A stretch of 64,000 bases of DNA from a virus. A program made the position numbers and the translations under genes. The stretch is taken from the IMG/VR virus record IMGVR_UViG_3300027844_000680, positions 21,359 to 85,358 of that record; one strand, given 5' to 3'. This document shows, piece after piece, positions 25,401 to 32,600 of the stretch (position 1 is the first letter of the stretch; each line of letters opens with the position of its first letter). Under the pieces are notes generated by a model. It worked only from the letters and a program-made list of their open reading frames with translations. It was not told the origin of the DNA and ran no database searches.

Positions 25401-25754
25401 GATGGGGACCAGCGGCTTCCGTTCCACGGTAGGACTTTGCAGCCCTACACCGACCGACCCTTCAAGGTGGGCAACTGGTTGGATGAGGTACTGAAGGAAT
25501 ACGGGATCGCCACTCCTTCTGGGTCTATGTTGCCGCCCGGTGCCCGAATCTTCCTTGAAGTGGCGACAGGTCCAGGCCCCGGTGTTGTAAACGCCATCGA
25601 CAAACAATACTGGATGGAAGGCCAAGATGAGTGGGCACGAGTCTCAAGTGGGTGTTGGGTCGGTAGTGTGAAATGTGCCTTTGATGTCGAAACGGCTGAT
25701 GGCACAGCTTACACAAGAGATGTGAATGTTCTCGGCGATGAGGAGGATCGGTAG
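10482..25754 (+). CDS. Giant 5,090-aa virion-type protein
   Basis: An uninterrupted ORF of 15.3 kb. The ATG has GGAGAG about ten bases upstream. The protein is soluble-looking, with no signal peptide or membrane span, and is rich in Gly, Ser, Pro, Asn and Asp with many aromatic residues, as in long beta-rich fibre or baseplate proteins. Two acidic spots stand out: DQDSDGYWDD at about residue 2219, which looks like a calcium-binding loop, and a run of Asp/Glu at about 2978-2996 just before the only clearly helical, charged stretch. I could not detect a clean internal repeat or a known enzyme motif. It sits between two other structural genes with four-base spacing to the next, so it is probably translated from the same message. 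Function in the virion (tail tip, fibre or tape-like scaffold) is inferred. Confidence 0.75.
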   Translation: MATDKELLEKLRKALEEKGHTTALREPWQEHLDRHTSVSSTASLQASEIFSDFAGSWAASYQVDPTATDLDKISNERLPPSPAKMTSKLGLPGYPEVNFIPYSHNTNRFGVKGPSLLGHPISFEVIGPTAKSPNVDWQWFLQEGSSEDRLYLDLGANLQDPNGSSVLAPSITSLQDGYGDLYGDNSQAGIYVIITQTGENSKTDTQVTGVGDGYIALEGVAGPGGGLREAIRAKTGASKYEIFRVVSWSNDYLQLDPGKRIRDHFDISASTDPIIRSIMLVRPKATRMVSIPGTGDAKGQERALVVVPPERSLNSDLKPPYEYDNAAPGSWRTEGFYGAWPGLGNGDSNLYAQGSSLPVPRIVGRSRALLPSTLEVPGVPPNLLVLKAATYSGVEDARDELKAGDVIHLHEVYSDELAEVAPKLTASPHGWWEVTSVPARGGTDQFIQLRGIEEVNPRTGKAHFGPWAIDGSGQDLSQPVPQVWVKFTIHKPIKDLWSNTGTGYQFDLDALKSARLTNLIDPSWVRESGKAIEIGHETVWAKADKAIFDTTSSQQGLSGTNANPGSLLDLGFRMVLFPAMASGDHLVPDFANPIDSLEVRLDEDAADERQYLTIDYSAGIVVLSHSPKLGCELDPHGLIGQITDLNPRGELVLFASCVPYSMEMGQLGSSIRVTSGAMEPDWCLPDSTQADVYGARHRVDIKTDVDGAPQIVGSQVLGQSLVLALAVPATPMEFKKSLAAFPVAGHIEILQSSEAPAFTTTSSTTDTIRLSTFSYNGVDVYTDSDGPWVRLRNVYGGADAGNSVTVNHDGEFLVVFRKDFYPETVIDSTGDSDFSYQLDTTHGSAKRTKTLRFAHANLFENLDGTITVYPTAVDGPAEELRAFFPLGGPDDTARFHLVPETQMWTADSGPCRDDGEHEVGIEIKRGRFFSSMRVDVRQDHMRYWRFTNLVSKLELQAPQGLETPPDTFVAHINTGQDATQPLPPHYMDWMPQSEGALCAVIEGSVIFSRGLAELGSSAVSASTESARFVLNARMYMGLDSQFFAGRPSFRDEYAQRDTFPSRGLESQIAGILAEAEEGPANPINWFAHTAEVWNNDLNADRWEVRAKELREDVNNHYGRQRHGGMGKIASFYTDALESPNYKEDTRLAFTERQVSTLPTKPYLLSDPIPQDGMAFPEGYRYILTVKSADPKNGNASKWITAQVISTDEMPVTTDPNVVAHYLNNAIYDGTVSNNIDAELDNAGFFKTLGAGASYAAGNSLLGTSTLVSNLTRNPMLTRDERQFLWCGPGDPRHPEHVIGGSNDTGKVALLCGGWGSASAESSAGSHRDFTNVVVEFTHTADFGDAGCSGCEDLAEFLGGDFALDRPTCGLFFGGHAWETFQVGAQAYGTDLPIEGSQLFVGSQVYTLTADDNVVHPDKPFVGTNVRIASGGFDTLKNLVRAISTHSGDRVWMFLPPEYLQDQTSQAIIENAPGHIIRQEEDVTQLRWVGGRQNDPANPWLTFSQPGGASDLHATVWWYRPAPAVNTDVNPWEFGSGLDGNKTEARLSDALGFLQRGTPPLGSMAGSFPIRGTYGDTEALVLGMPKGDSPYYSGPQAGTGLPKIHGKHAIPGYLGRWAWDIENTIDPIDVTDPTTAGIGQILATYGVGAHSENHFSSQLANRTSLEMAGVAPDGFINTTPHPHHLQVGDEVTISGSSLQLPWLGEHKALNGRHRVIALSTDQDGNTDPFKFQIDLGDGTGSVIQDPIDNFYEFHGLGEVSVGKTFQTTDTRCGFGEQQTGYESFLVYAVELDRHDTAALLKKKTVRDFIGVGDIITGRSLSIAGDETYPFVPVEGQRNDPSFHGLVFDPLAPLSLKTGAVDEQGAPVTVDKIGSSAFTFLVHRTMNTDRAAWPSSEQAQLASALPSHLRMSEVQPYDFGFSTPDRAFPVGESFSISIIANANAITSSGTFKSLYSALYGIHGKGYTGTSATPGLDGGSVTSWPGESSIPNAIFMAGGRINLLSNLNPTAPAGLVFSSPTPGVSDVNAEERYATTYIEHGVFVSTFNAHHPSPHSSYKLPTIGVGAPLDSAGLHSAFSTLRGNTEAQFKGGSSIGGVGGLRISGDATIWLKNVRGMGGKNAYVRRSPTIYYTKSPSGAPALGNTTTGPITSFGRDGVSGHTPSGFSASKRTTVNSDGATLHLQEATIEIGLTRADLASFRYATGNPEFPALRDDVHEPLQDQDSDGYWDDQGEGERMLHYANAVDSVDLPVPARFLTGSYLTLSPTQPPGWDEAGSPNTRSSSKVLTDLRLDEQGNPTLTNPNDGSWRITGVPMITASFRTSGSIDGYGASVYQTFPAGDGMSSGPVVDTTSPDEIVQGTGFQGMSASASESSIVAVLQVRVERYSLISSNPALDEGSLFHHQFVPENANPGEFRDGEGIALDSVLSHTWSISADPGGDSPILVAEVIDPGGSPTGAPASLHGLTFNPKVLASGANTVPMRLVPVFSRTPQTDSIAGMDTRLMGIHSNQTHRGETRSFAMFTVKGVGRSPVIWDTAQETYLRATIFSSQRADRLDDLISSQTTQGVFERDQTGRVSFVGHPARLGLGVVLDGGLGLVSARAFRAQPRSPVTDTVGSLTVFGHNAAYPMLNLLKPRQHVGVELPSTFNTVEFYEDTVIVGPLGSLIFDDGRAVHGLPAMDIAGRYASASFKSSPHRLGIGVTKGYAAAGAPGDNWSIGDLITRSDTLFPFTVAGIKFHSPGGLVYERAYRSIDARTGPKSMFLGKKAQAGIRGLEIPWTGECLLLPKGPPTIHGKGHANWRWTNDSSGWDYFDFGEANRATGHTPLDTPLYEFHGGYGRGHLEPHFPVLPGPIFDTMTTSGVQTNLISPDSSAGVSQHRGHPGNVYMGYRHSLSRDDGDIFKTWNHWNSSAESFTKVARQQMRVLDGMVLEDVTNGTFFTIGDIGRMDEMVKGTIELVTDFGSANVDSWDSKTIIIVVQDWDDYVEEEDGDDGSGDDLITFVIYFVDVISDPETQVQISDATDPAEKAKETVDNLLQFMASNDWFRANNVGCVLDQTGWDEKTVLRFSGPVSARHEATFITGSSVSPVSGQAPFSLVPNSFSNYRWHRGTGKPGETLELGQWGGERTVKRSSTGGSVTAGGGQPGTTVFHFLQNAPEQGISGGSNIIAPGEKITFGVSPGPPDYQQNSTRIGAYSYASQLEIDVSDSTLTGVTIAFSTTDPSVDPTLWASGAGHWQSNEFNPGTSGAKVLVEIIGDGDSSGAAATPQPLWYYGVTSSGDILAGGSVTVTGGTSANEVALSVHPGSGYPFLDVDGAGIVNVGIVTTYSIPSSYTTDYNLLYESVAKTGFLNVMALTAVADTPGPFQFQIVNGDNKATFINLVQAWNNAPWHEVFDFANCPGLNYAPIARLIGQIERYSETSSQTYSGQIPAYPWIWAVEFMTREIGPDTSNGAFFMKKSSGVDGNGDPIWDYLMTLGEGSSTEVFINGGMGLDISKIEAAAEVYGGTDPNGDVIPVRPWDAGPFWEGWEIDGLIIELIPFVNGYTPELIFDLNGHYDPTKDLFSTQEAGYGDRVDGGMVRRNLAGHLYRVVPNVEFVPVLGKRGVDGGLLPPLANPHDPQSVIPSADAVFYSAGYNFRGASSHGVGDIGRSLYICGTHNYVYTGWWTIIDVVENYPLSVFDDFTLGRPENGDHSLRTVAVLRKSNRGNGTRNPADNGLNQGDGALPLQYRPPRVRMGMNHQTNGFPQGDKRGATHYGFFSQGSVTGKRPEYSDLWLTVTLSKGGPTEALHRQQWRVLTDDMWDGIVYDIDSDGVIFPLAANPSLQVTDAVSLATYCNQDVRTNGKAVKFPAGHTLSKPWIRWQTDHNVSSVYGTAVVVSYNTNELKTSPHASEWLCGPGGRLQINFFSNASVGFQGGDPSAGAQYTMGVGFLSFTGHNSELDATTGDRNNHLWAHPVKLYGSQPSDGILEVDAGMHVNSAAGGLRWVFSAPLVEENIGSYLHLTKPSVYRFSKKLASQKNADVSYEEDFHWTSGYPREGDTYWNSTDIFRVNRCPNTMNMMVGGDCETYSPEIIRVYPSAETEIVDEGATDSGQGRMIMYSPLGVWGNWPDSATGSLPASGSVNEPVIYALQPIARERIVSIKASAGSSNVVRGAGYDPIQGSMNDSGLTNDRLGRGPLSGVHVQEHMVGDVSSSHVSPTGIIMSSPWLLLSRADAQRAVPQADGPYSIAEAAEDLGQAGNNIGSNFFGDTANWLLNSHDPIWVDPEHGEWTGDPQISNEAQDSYFGLGQVPSYFYSLYAWAPAGQWWETLIPNLSETQGQYNASCTPPTMRFDLTEAYTQAMQPGGGTNSPYPNHAPKGARLNRIWVNFGVWGNEPQGRHTQLGLPGYKQSDNTTAPNEVLSEYHMAFNLVCELPGSQARLKPRDHTYVQLKWDTSAQGAYYTDTYWYGTTITIRHSDTMGNIQSLVFEAVEQADLTALDGGGDPLYETSDHNLGSIGPSQTLGKYVVPLDAPGVVPSVNHVIAARRLAAEINRVSTIASDPNHNDYDPNLSSFNLTAYAVGTRVRIEANVPGDSGFEIRSHHSYYYIVGMTTSLYQPPRMVLEAGSVVDNTPTAFRTFRGGAPTELHTGTCSFPFGDRAPNALATYNASQLHHTDQGSRAPGGTVVIPLYCNREAGDLMPNVMERYVDVGPYSEIGYGQLTPDWALGSYEFGFGAGESEWPWKRTTMPIEKAVLQGEMLTVIKMLPWYLGGHMWNLSLNDASFSMYMGNAHTPVVWGGIDFDTANSNPGGFQGEQTERGQFTAPFLKPEYSIALASLFPRLSRVGGGVRDTFTSGLVANGDIFRRSANGTTGNGPASLSAAAMTGIVVAHNATSPRPPLRTDGGLMFGAETSPSYPNDQDESYGYTSSGQSGTSKFSARSPGTCPHAFTIALTPVGDRFDPPRGEDGHRVSVSPHGIHAAKDPVSGDLVPRPYSWDGDQRLPFHGRTLQPYTDRPFKVGNWLDEVLKEYGIATPSGSMLPPGARIFLEVATGPGPGVVNAIDKQYWMEGQDEWARVSSGCWVGSVKCAFDVETADGTAYTRDVNVLGDEEDR

Positions 25755-25757
25755 CCA

Positions 25758-26615
25758 ATGCGTGTACTTGTTGATCTAACGAGTCATGTGACGGCCCTAA
25801 CGGGCTCGTTGCCCGACCCCGATCCTGTAACTGGAGTCCCCGGCACCCAACTTGGTGTGTCCGGTATTACTCAAGTTGAAAAGGATGCGGATCTCTATGT
25901 CCCCGTTCCTGTGAACGGGAAGTACATCGTTCCTATCCCCGAAGGACTATCGGTCCATGTGGATAAGGACTCTAAAGTGCTTCCTATTGATGGGAAGGAT
26001 ATCTCCAGCAAGGCGTATGCGGAGCTTCTGGCTCGATATCCGATGTATGGGCATATCTACTTCAACCCCTTGCTGACCGTCTCGAACCTTATGGAGATTG
26101 ATCCGGTCAAGGAGTTTCGGGACAACTCGGTGAAGCCTCCAAGATGGTTCTCCGGTCGCTATCAGACTGGTAGGGCCGTGGAAAACCACCCCCAGAATGG
26201 GAACGCTCCCAACTCAACGGCGGTGCTTCCGATCAATGCAACGGTTGATCCGGCACGCCCTGGGATGCTCATTACTGAAGAAATCGACCTCACCCCCTAT
26301 ACCGGGGAAGCGGGGACGGACGAGTTCATGGCTTATTGGAGGATTTACGTCTTCGATACGAGCCATGACATTTCGGGAGGGTTGTTCGGACAGCACGCAG
26401 GGGTCAACGAACCCGCTATTCGTTCAATCATCGAGATAGATCAAGAACCTGAAGGGTTCACAACGTATTTGACGATTGACGATGGAGTGAACTGGTTTGA
26501 AGTTGGAAGGTTGGAACCCATCTCGTTTTGTTGCAAGGTTACCAAGGTACGCCTCGCTTTCCGAAACGACTCCCCAACCAAAATCCATGTGGCTTCATTT
26601 GCCTTTATGTTTTGA
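25758..26615 (+). CDS. Putative virion-associated protein, 285 aa
   Basis: The ATG lies four bases after the giant gene's stop, with GAGGATCGG as ribosome-binding site inside the end of that gene. The protein has no signal or membrane segment. The N-terminal half has the look of a virion adaptor. The C-terminal 110 residues (IIEIDQEPEGF... WFEVGRL... VRLAFRNDSPTKIHVASFAF) have alternating strands and a Trp-Phe loop like a beta-sandwich, a form often seen at the end of phage fibre or baseplate proteins. The family was not recognised. Its place between two giant structural genes is the main reason to call it virion-associated. Confidence 0.6.
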   Translation: MRVLVDLTSHVTALTGSLPDPDPVTGVPGTQLGVSGITQVEKDADLYVPVPVNGKYIVPIPEGLSVHVDKDSKVLPIDGKDISSKAYAELLARYPMYGHIYFNPLLTVSNLMEIDPVKEFRDNSVKPPRWFSGRYQTGRAVENHPQNGNAPNSTAVLPINATVDPARPGMLITEEIDLTPYTGEAGTDEFMAYWRIYVFDTSHDISGGLFGQHAGVNEPAIRSIIEIDQEPEGFTTYLTIDDGVNWFEVGRLEPISFCCKVTKVRLAFRNDSPTKIHVASFAFMF

Positions 26616-26632
26616 TATGAGTGGCGGGAAAC

Positions 26633-29600
26633 ATGGCTGAAGATTTCGGAAATGGCGCAAGTCGCACACTCTCTGCACTAATGAGGCAGTTTTCTGCCGT
26701 TGTATGGCAGAAGGGTAAGCCGCCGCTGGATTCGGAACTCAACTTGATGAGTCAAGTTGAGGCCGAACGACTGCGGCAAACTGTCAAATCTGTGATGCAC
26801 AGTGGATGGTTGATTGATCCGACGAGGACCAAGATTGACTTCAGTTGCTCTAAAGACTGGAGCAACTACTTCGTCTTCGGTAAGCAGAAGTCAGGAGAAA
26901 AGGAACCTCTCCTGTTTGCTAACGTCAATGGATGGGTCATTCCCGTTGCTGGCACTTTCACCGAGACTGAAGAAGAGAAGACAAACCGCATCCGTCTGAA
27001 CCCGCCACCCGCAACAGACAGCCGGGTGGATTTGGTGTTCTTGGAGGCTTGGCAGACCCTTGTCGCCCCCAACCCGAGCGAGGCCAACAAGCCCGCCGTG
27101 GATAAGGTCTGGAAGTACGGCAACGTCGAGTACGGCGGGTCGAATATCGAAGACGATCTGGAAGACCCGACTATTGGGTTCGAGACCTCCGAAAGATGTC
27201 AGATTCAATACCGCATCCGTGTCTATGGATCGGGTGCAGGTCTTGGTGCTGGTGTAGCTCTCGATAAGTATCCAGACGGTCTGGGAGACCTCAACATTCT
27301 TGGTCAAGGTACACAGGACGCTCCTGTGGCTGGTTCCTCCTTCGCTAATGTGCGGGAGAAGTTGGATGACCCATCGCTTTGGCGTGCCGGTGACGGCGAC
27401 CCAAACAATGCCTTGGGGACAATCGACGGCTACGTCTATGCTATCCCCCTCTGTGCAATCTTCCGGCGTAACACTAATACCTTTGTGGCTGTGACTTCGG
27501 CAGGGAACCCAAACCAGAACGGTGCCCTTGATCGAAACCCATCTACGGGACAGCTTGCGGACCCCCGAGAAGGGGCCAAGGCTCTTGCAGTTCCGACTTT
27601 GTTGGACAACCTGCTGGCCGATTCCTTGGGGACAGTACAAGTAACTGGTCTCATTGGATCTGGGTTTGATGACACGTTGCATCTCCCCGAGGGTCTTTTC
27701 CTTCAGGTTGAAGATGAGATCATCGGGATTTCAGAAGTAGACGTTACTACGACCCCCCCGACCATTACGTTAGAAGACCGTGGCCGTTACGGAACCCACG
27801 CCACGACGCATTTAGCGGGCTCACCGATTCAGTTCTTCAGTGTCCGACCTGATGGGTTGTTCGCTGATGAGGTTCATCCAACTGATATCTTGGATCTCCG
27901 ACGAGCCGTGACTCCCGGCGAGTGGGATTACCACCGTCTTCTTGAACACAACATCGCCGCCCTGGCGAAGAATGACCTGCACTCCACCCATAAGAGGTCG
28001 GCTGCGGGAGATACCGAGGGTCCAGTCGTTGCCGAAGTCAGCTACATGCTGGCGGACGGGTCCACAGATGTTCCAAACCATACAGAGGGCTTGGACGGTC
28101 CAGACGGCACCCGAATCATCTTCTCCGATGCTTGCAGTGTGCAACAGCAGGTGACGTTGCTTCTCGATAATGATGCCACGCTCACCCAAGGTGCAGTCAA
28201 TGATGAGTTCGACTCCAATGTTGGTTGGGATGTAGCACCAGACTTCAAGCCGAGCGGCTGGGTCAATAACGAGGGCAGCACCGGCTCTTGGACCAACGGA
28301 TCAGTCATCTTCCTCCATATTGGGGGCGAAGACGGTAGCGGAGGCGCACGGGCGTCATTCCGTTCTGGGTCCGACAAGAAGGTGCGGTTCGTCACTCCCA
28401 AGGAACATTGGAAGACGGGCTACCCTACGGTAAACCCTCTGAACGGCAACCAATACCCCGTCACAGTGCAGTTCTTGGGGGCACCGGCTCACCAGCCGAT
28501 GGCTCTCTATGAGCAAGACGTGGACGCCCACGCACTCAAGAAGCACCCGGGTCCGATGTACCCCTATCGACGGCTCAACTTCGAGTCCCCTTTCATCGTG
28601 TTGGGTGGTCTGCTTGATTCATCTTTACGCATGACTGGTCTGGCCGTTGCGACCAAGTACACCGCTATTGCACAGGCGGAGGGCTTCTGTGAGATCCAAG
28701 TTGATGTGAACTTCGACACCGAAGGGGTGTACCACACTACGGAACACGGACAGTTCGAGAACGACCCCTCCACGGTTTCTGCCCCACTCTTGCGGGGTAG
28801 CCGAACGCTATACGGCATGTTGACAGACGAGGGGAGAGACCGCACAGGCAAGTCTTCCGAAGTCTATGTAGTGCTTTATGGGGACAATGCGTCAGGGGGT
28901 CGAGTCAACAATGGCTGCTTCCGAGTCATTGGGGCCGGGACAGCCGGATACACGGAGCACTCTGCTGATGATGCCTACTCTATTGTAGTGGCCCCTCTTG
29001 ATCCAGAGTTCACTACGTTCGACACCACCACGGGCGGTGTTGTCACTGCCGAGTTCCGTTCCCAGTACACCAATGCCGAAGACGGTAATGGACTGACAAC
29101 CGGAGACCCTGCTCTTTGTATCGTATTGACCGACCTTGGCGGGTTGGCCGACCATCCTTGGAACAAGGCTCTTCTTGACGATACTGTTGGGGACTTTGAT
29201 TATTCGTTCCCAATCGACGCAGCAAGTGGTCTGGTGAAGATCGACGCCAAGCTCGTTCTATCGACTACGCTGCTTTATCACCCGGGACGTGGAGCTATGG
29301 CTCGCTTGCCGGATAGCCTCACCCGGTTCTCGCTAACAAACGCTGATAGCACCTACCTACGACAGTCTCCTGGGGCGCTTGACACCACTTTCTCTGCGGC
29401 GTCTGGAACCCCAGGGAGCGAAACCTTCTTCGATCCAGTTCATGTCCAGCTTTGGAATCGTTTGCCGTCTTTGGGTTGGGATGCTCCCGTTGCTCCTGGC
29501 TACGGTGGCCGCATTGTTGCGAACACAGAGCAGGATCGAGACAACGAGTTGTTCATCGACCGTGGCAGTAAGACGGTAGTCTTCCGTCCGTACCGTTACC

Positions 29601-32600
29601 GTCAAATGACGTTGAACGGTATTACGGTTGGTCTGAACACTACTGTTGATCCCTGTGGTGGGGCAGTGGTTGAAGTGGGGCTGGACGGTAACTACCTCTA
29701 CCCAGACACTACTCCCAAGGACGCCCACGAACTGTTCACAGGTAGCCTCGCTACTGGCAAGAGAATGGGGTTCCCCATTCCCACAGAGGCCATGCCTCGG
29801 TTTGGTCGCCAGGACATCCCTTACTTCCAAGACATCACAGGGAATGGGTCGGGGACTTTCCTTGCGGGCATCAACCATATGTTCTGCGATTCGACCACGT
29901 TGAACAACGAGGTCTTCAAGATCATCGGTGGAGAGGACAACGAATCGAGTGGCTCCCAGGTCAAGCCGATATTCTTCCGAACCGGCACCCCCCAGGATTA
30001 TGGGCACGGCGGCACAGTCATCGGAATAGTGGACAACAAGCCCTACTACGAAGCTCGCAAGGTCTCTGATATCGATGAGTCCACCGAGAAGGGTACGGTT
30101 GTTCGCACCAAGTTCCGAACGGTTGTCTCCAGTGATTTTGGTCCCGGTCTTGACGGTATCCAACTGCCGCCGTATCTCGGAGTGGCCCGGTTGTACGGGG
30201 TCTACGACTACGATGATTACCAGTCGAAGGGTGGCCGCAGCTTTGAGTCAGATCGTGTGACTCTTGAGAATGACCCGGCTACGAATCTTCTACGCACGGA
30301 TGCTACCGAGCAAACCTTGTTCATCATGCGGGATGGCGCACTCGATCTCACAGGCGAGACCGGGGACCATACCTATGTGATCCCCTCCAACGTCATCGAT
30401 GTGACGCTCTCTCCGAAGCACAAGCTCAACGACTCGACCTCCCAAAAGGAGACTTTCAGGGACTTCGAGTACGTGGTTGAGATGACAGTGTTCGGGTTCT
30501 CCAAGGAATGGATCAACGGGAACAACTACGTGCTGGCTCGCCGTCACGATGCCCAAGGCAACTTGGTTTCCGATGGGGACAACGAAGAGTTGGAAGACCT
30601 CTCGATGGTCTTCCCCTGTGCTGCTTCACTGAACAGCGCAGTGTATTCACTCTACAACCGCACGGTCTACCAGGGTGACCCCTACATGACCCGTGCTGGT
30701 GCGGTCCGAACGGTCTCCGACTATGAGCATCGCTACGGACAAGTCTCTGTTGCAAATGCCTACGAGCTTGTTCACCCGATCCAGCAGTTCAACGACCAGG
30801 GTGAGGCGCAGGTCCAGCTTCCGAACCCTCGGATGTTTGAAGTCTTGGCCTCTATGGACTTCTACACCACGCTTGGGACAGGTAAGATCGGCGGCCACCT
30901 CTATCCAGGCACGTTGTTGGATGTTGGCTACACGGAAGACACCCTGAGTTCTTCTCGAAGAATCCCTGGATCATCCGACGACTCGGCATGGCGAGTTCTG
31001 ACCCGTGCCTTCACCGAAGGCCAGAAGACCAACAGCAACCGAGCAGAGGCAGAGATTCGGTTCCTTCCCGGCTCTGTTAGTGCGATGGACGGGGCAACGA
31101 TCACGATCACCGATCTGGACGGCCTCTCCTTTGACTTTACAGCGAGGGCTGCCCTTACTGATGAGGTTGTACTTGGAGAAGACGAGTTCCGTATCGTTAC
31201 AGGATATCGTCCCCTCGTTTGGACCCAACAGTTGGACTTCCCCGCCCTGCTCCCCGGCGAAAGCACCTCTTTCACTATTGGTGCAGACGGTAGCGGAGAG
31301 AACTACGAGACCCACATTCTGAATAACGCAGGACTTCGGTTCGGGAATACCGTAGACATCAATGCGATGACGGGGGCTGATTACCCAGAGAACTTGATAG
31401 TCCAGGCGCTCGTTACGAACGATAACGTCCTCAAGGTTACCGCTACCAACTCGGCGGCGATGGCTGTTCGACATCCTTCAGTCAAGGCCCAGCACGCATG
31501 GGACGGCACGGATGGGGTGGCCTCTACAGGAAGCGCCCCGGTCACAATCTTGGCGCACACTGCCCACACCAGCACTGCAATCACAGTAGCCGGGGCGGGT
31601 CTCAATGATGTGGTTCTGGTCAACATTCACGGGATAGACAGTGATAACGATGACGAATGGGACGGCCCCGTCTCTGGGATCATCGCTGACGGCTATGTCT
31701 CTCAAGCGGGTGAGGTGAAGATACGTCTCACGAACACCACGGATGCAGATATCGCATTAGAAGATTCTGCTGTGACTTACGAGATTCGGGTCTTCTTCGC
31801 AGACGTGGAAGCCACAACGACTGATCCAGTCGCCCAGAACTTTGTCATTCGGGCTCTCGATACGCATCGGGACGTTGAACTCACAGCCAACCGCTTTGCC
31901 ATAGCTGTCAATCGACGCACTGGAATGGGGAACGCTATTCAAGCGATGGCCGCTCATGCTGACATGGTTCGGTTGATTGGTGTTCCCACAGGTGCCGAAG
32001 GCAACGGCTTGAAGGTAACGACCACCAGGGACAACTCGGGTGCCAACGTGGACGCCGCAAAGACGGTAGCGAGACTGTTTCAGATCGTTGTACCGCACTC
32101 CAACAACCTGCCCATTGATTCGTTCCTGGGGGCGGTGTTTACATCAGCCTATTTCCGAGGTGGTGCAGACATCCCTATGAACGCCGGGGACGGCACCAGT
32201 CAGATGGGTCTGACTGGAATGACGGACCGGTTCCCCTTGGGGATCTTGCTGCAAGACAGTGATTTCGTGTGCGAGAATCCGCTGAACGACCAAGCTACGG
32301 CGATGAAGACCAGTCCTTCGGGGTTACGTCCGATTCAGACCATGCTTCCTTTGTCGGAACGTGGTGAAGAACACGACCGATTCATGGGTGAGCCGGGTGA
32401 GATGGTCAGCATGTCAGACGGCTCTATCTTGGTTTACACGCCGTTCCATGATGCCAACCGTCCGACAGGCACCCACAACTACCGTGTCTATCGTGGTGGC
32501 GGGGCCGTGATGGCGATGTCAGGCAAGAACCCAGGTGGCCCGGTGGATTGGGTCAGTGAGTCTCTGATCGCCCCCCTGAAGCCCGTTCTGAAGGCCGGAG

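Noticed and set aside
26621-26632. GTG 26621 as start of the 2,098-aa protein
   Set aside because: No binding site precedes it, while the ATG at 26633 has GGCGGG; the difference is four residues.
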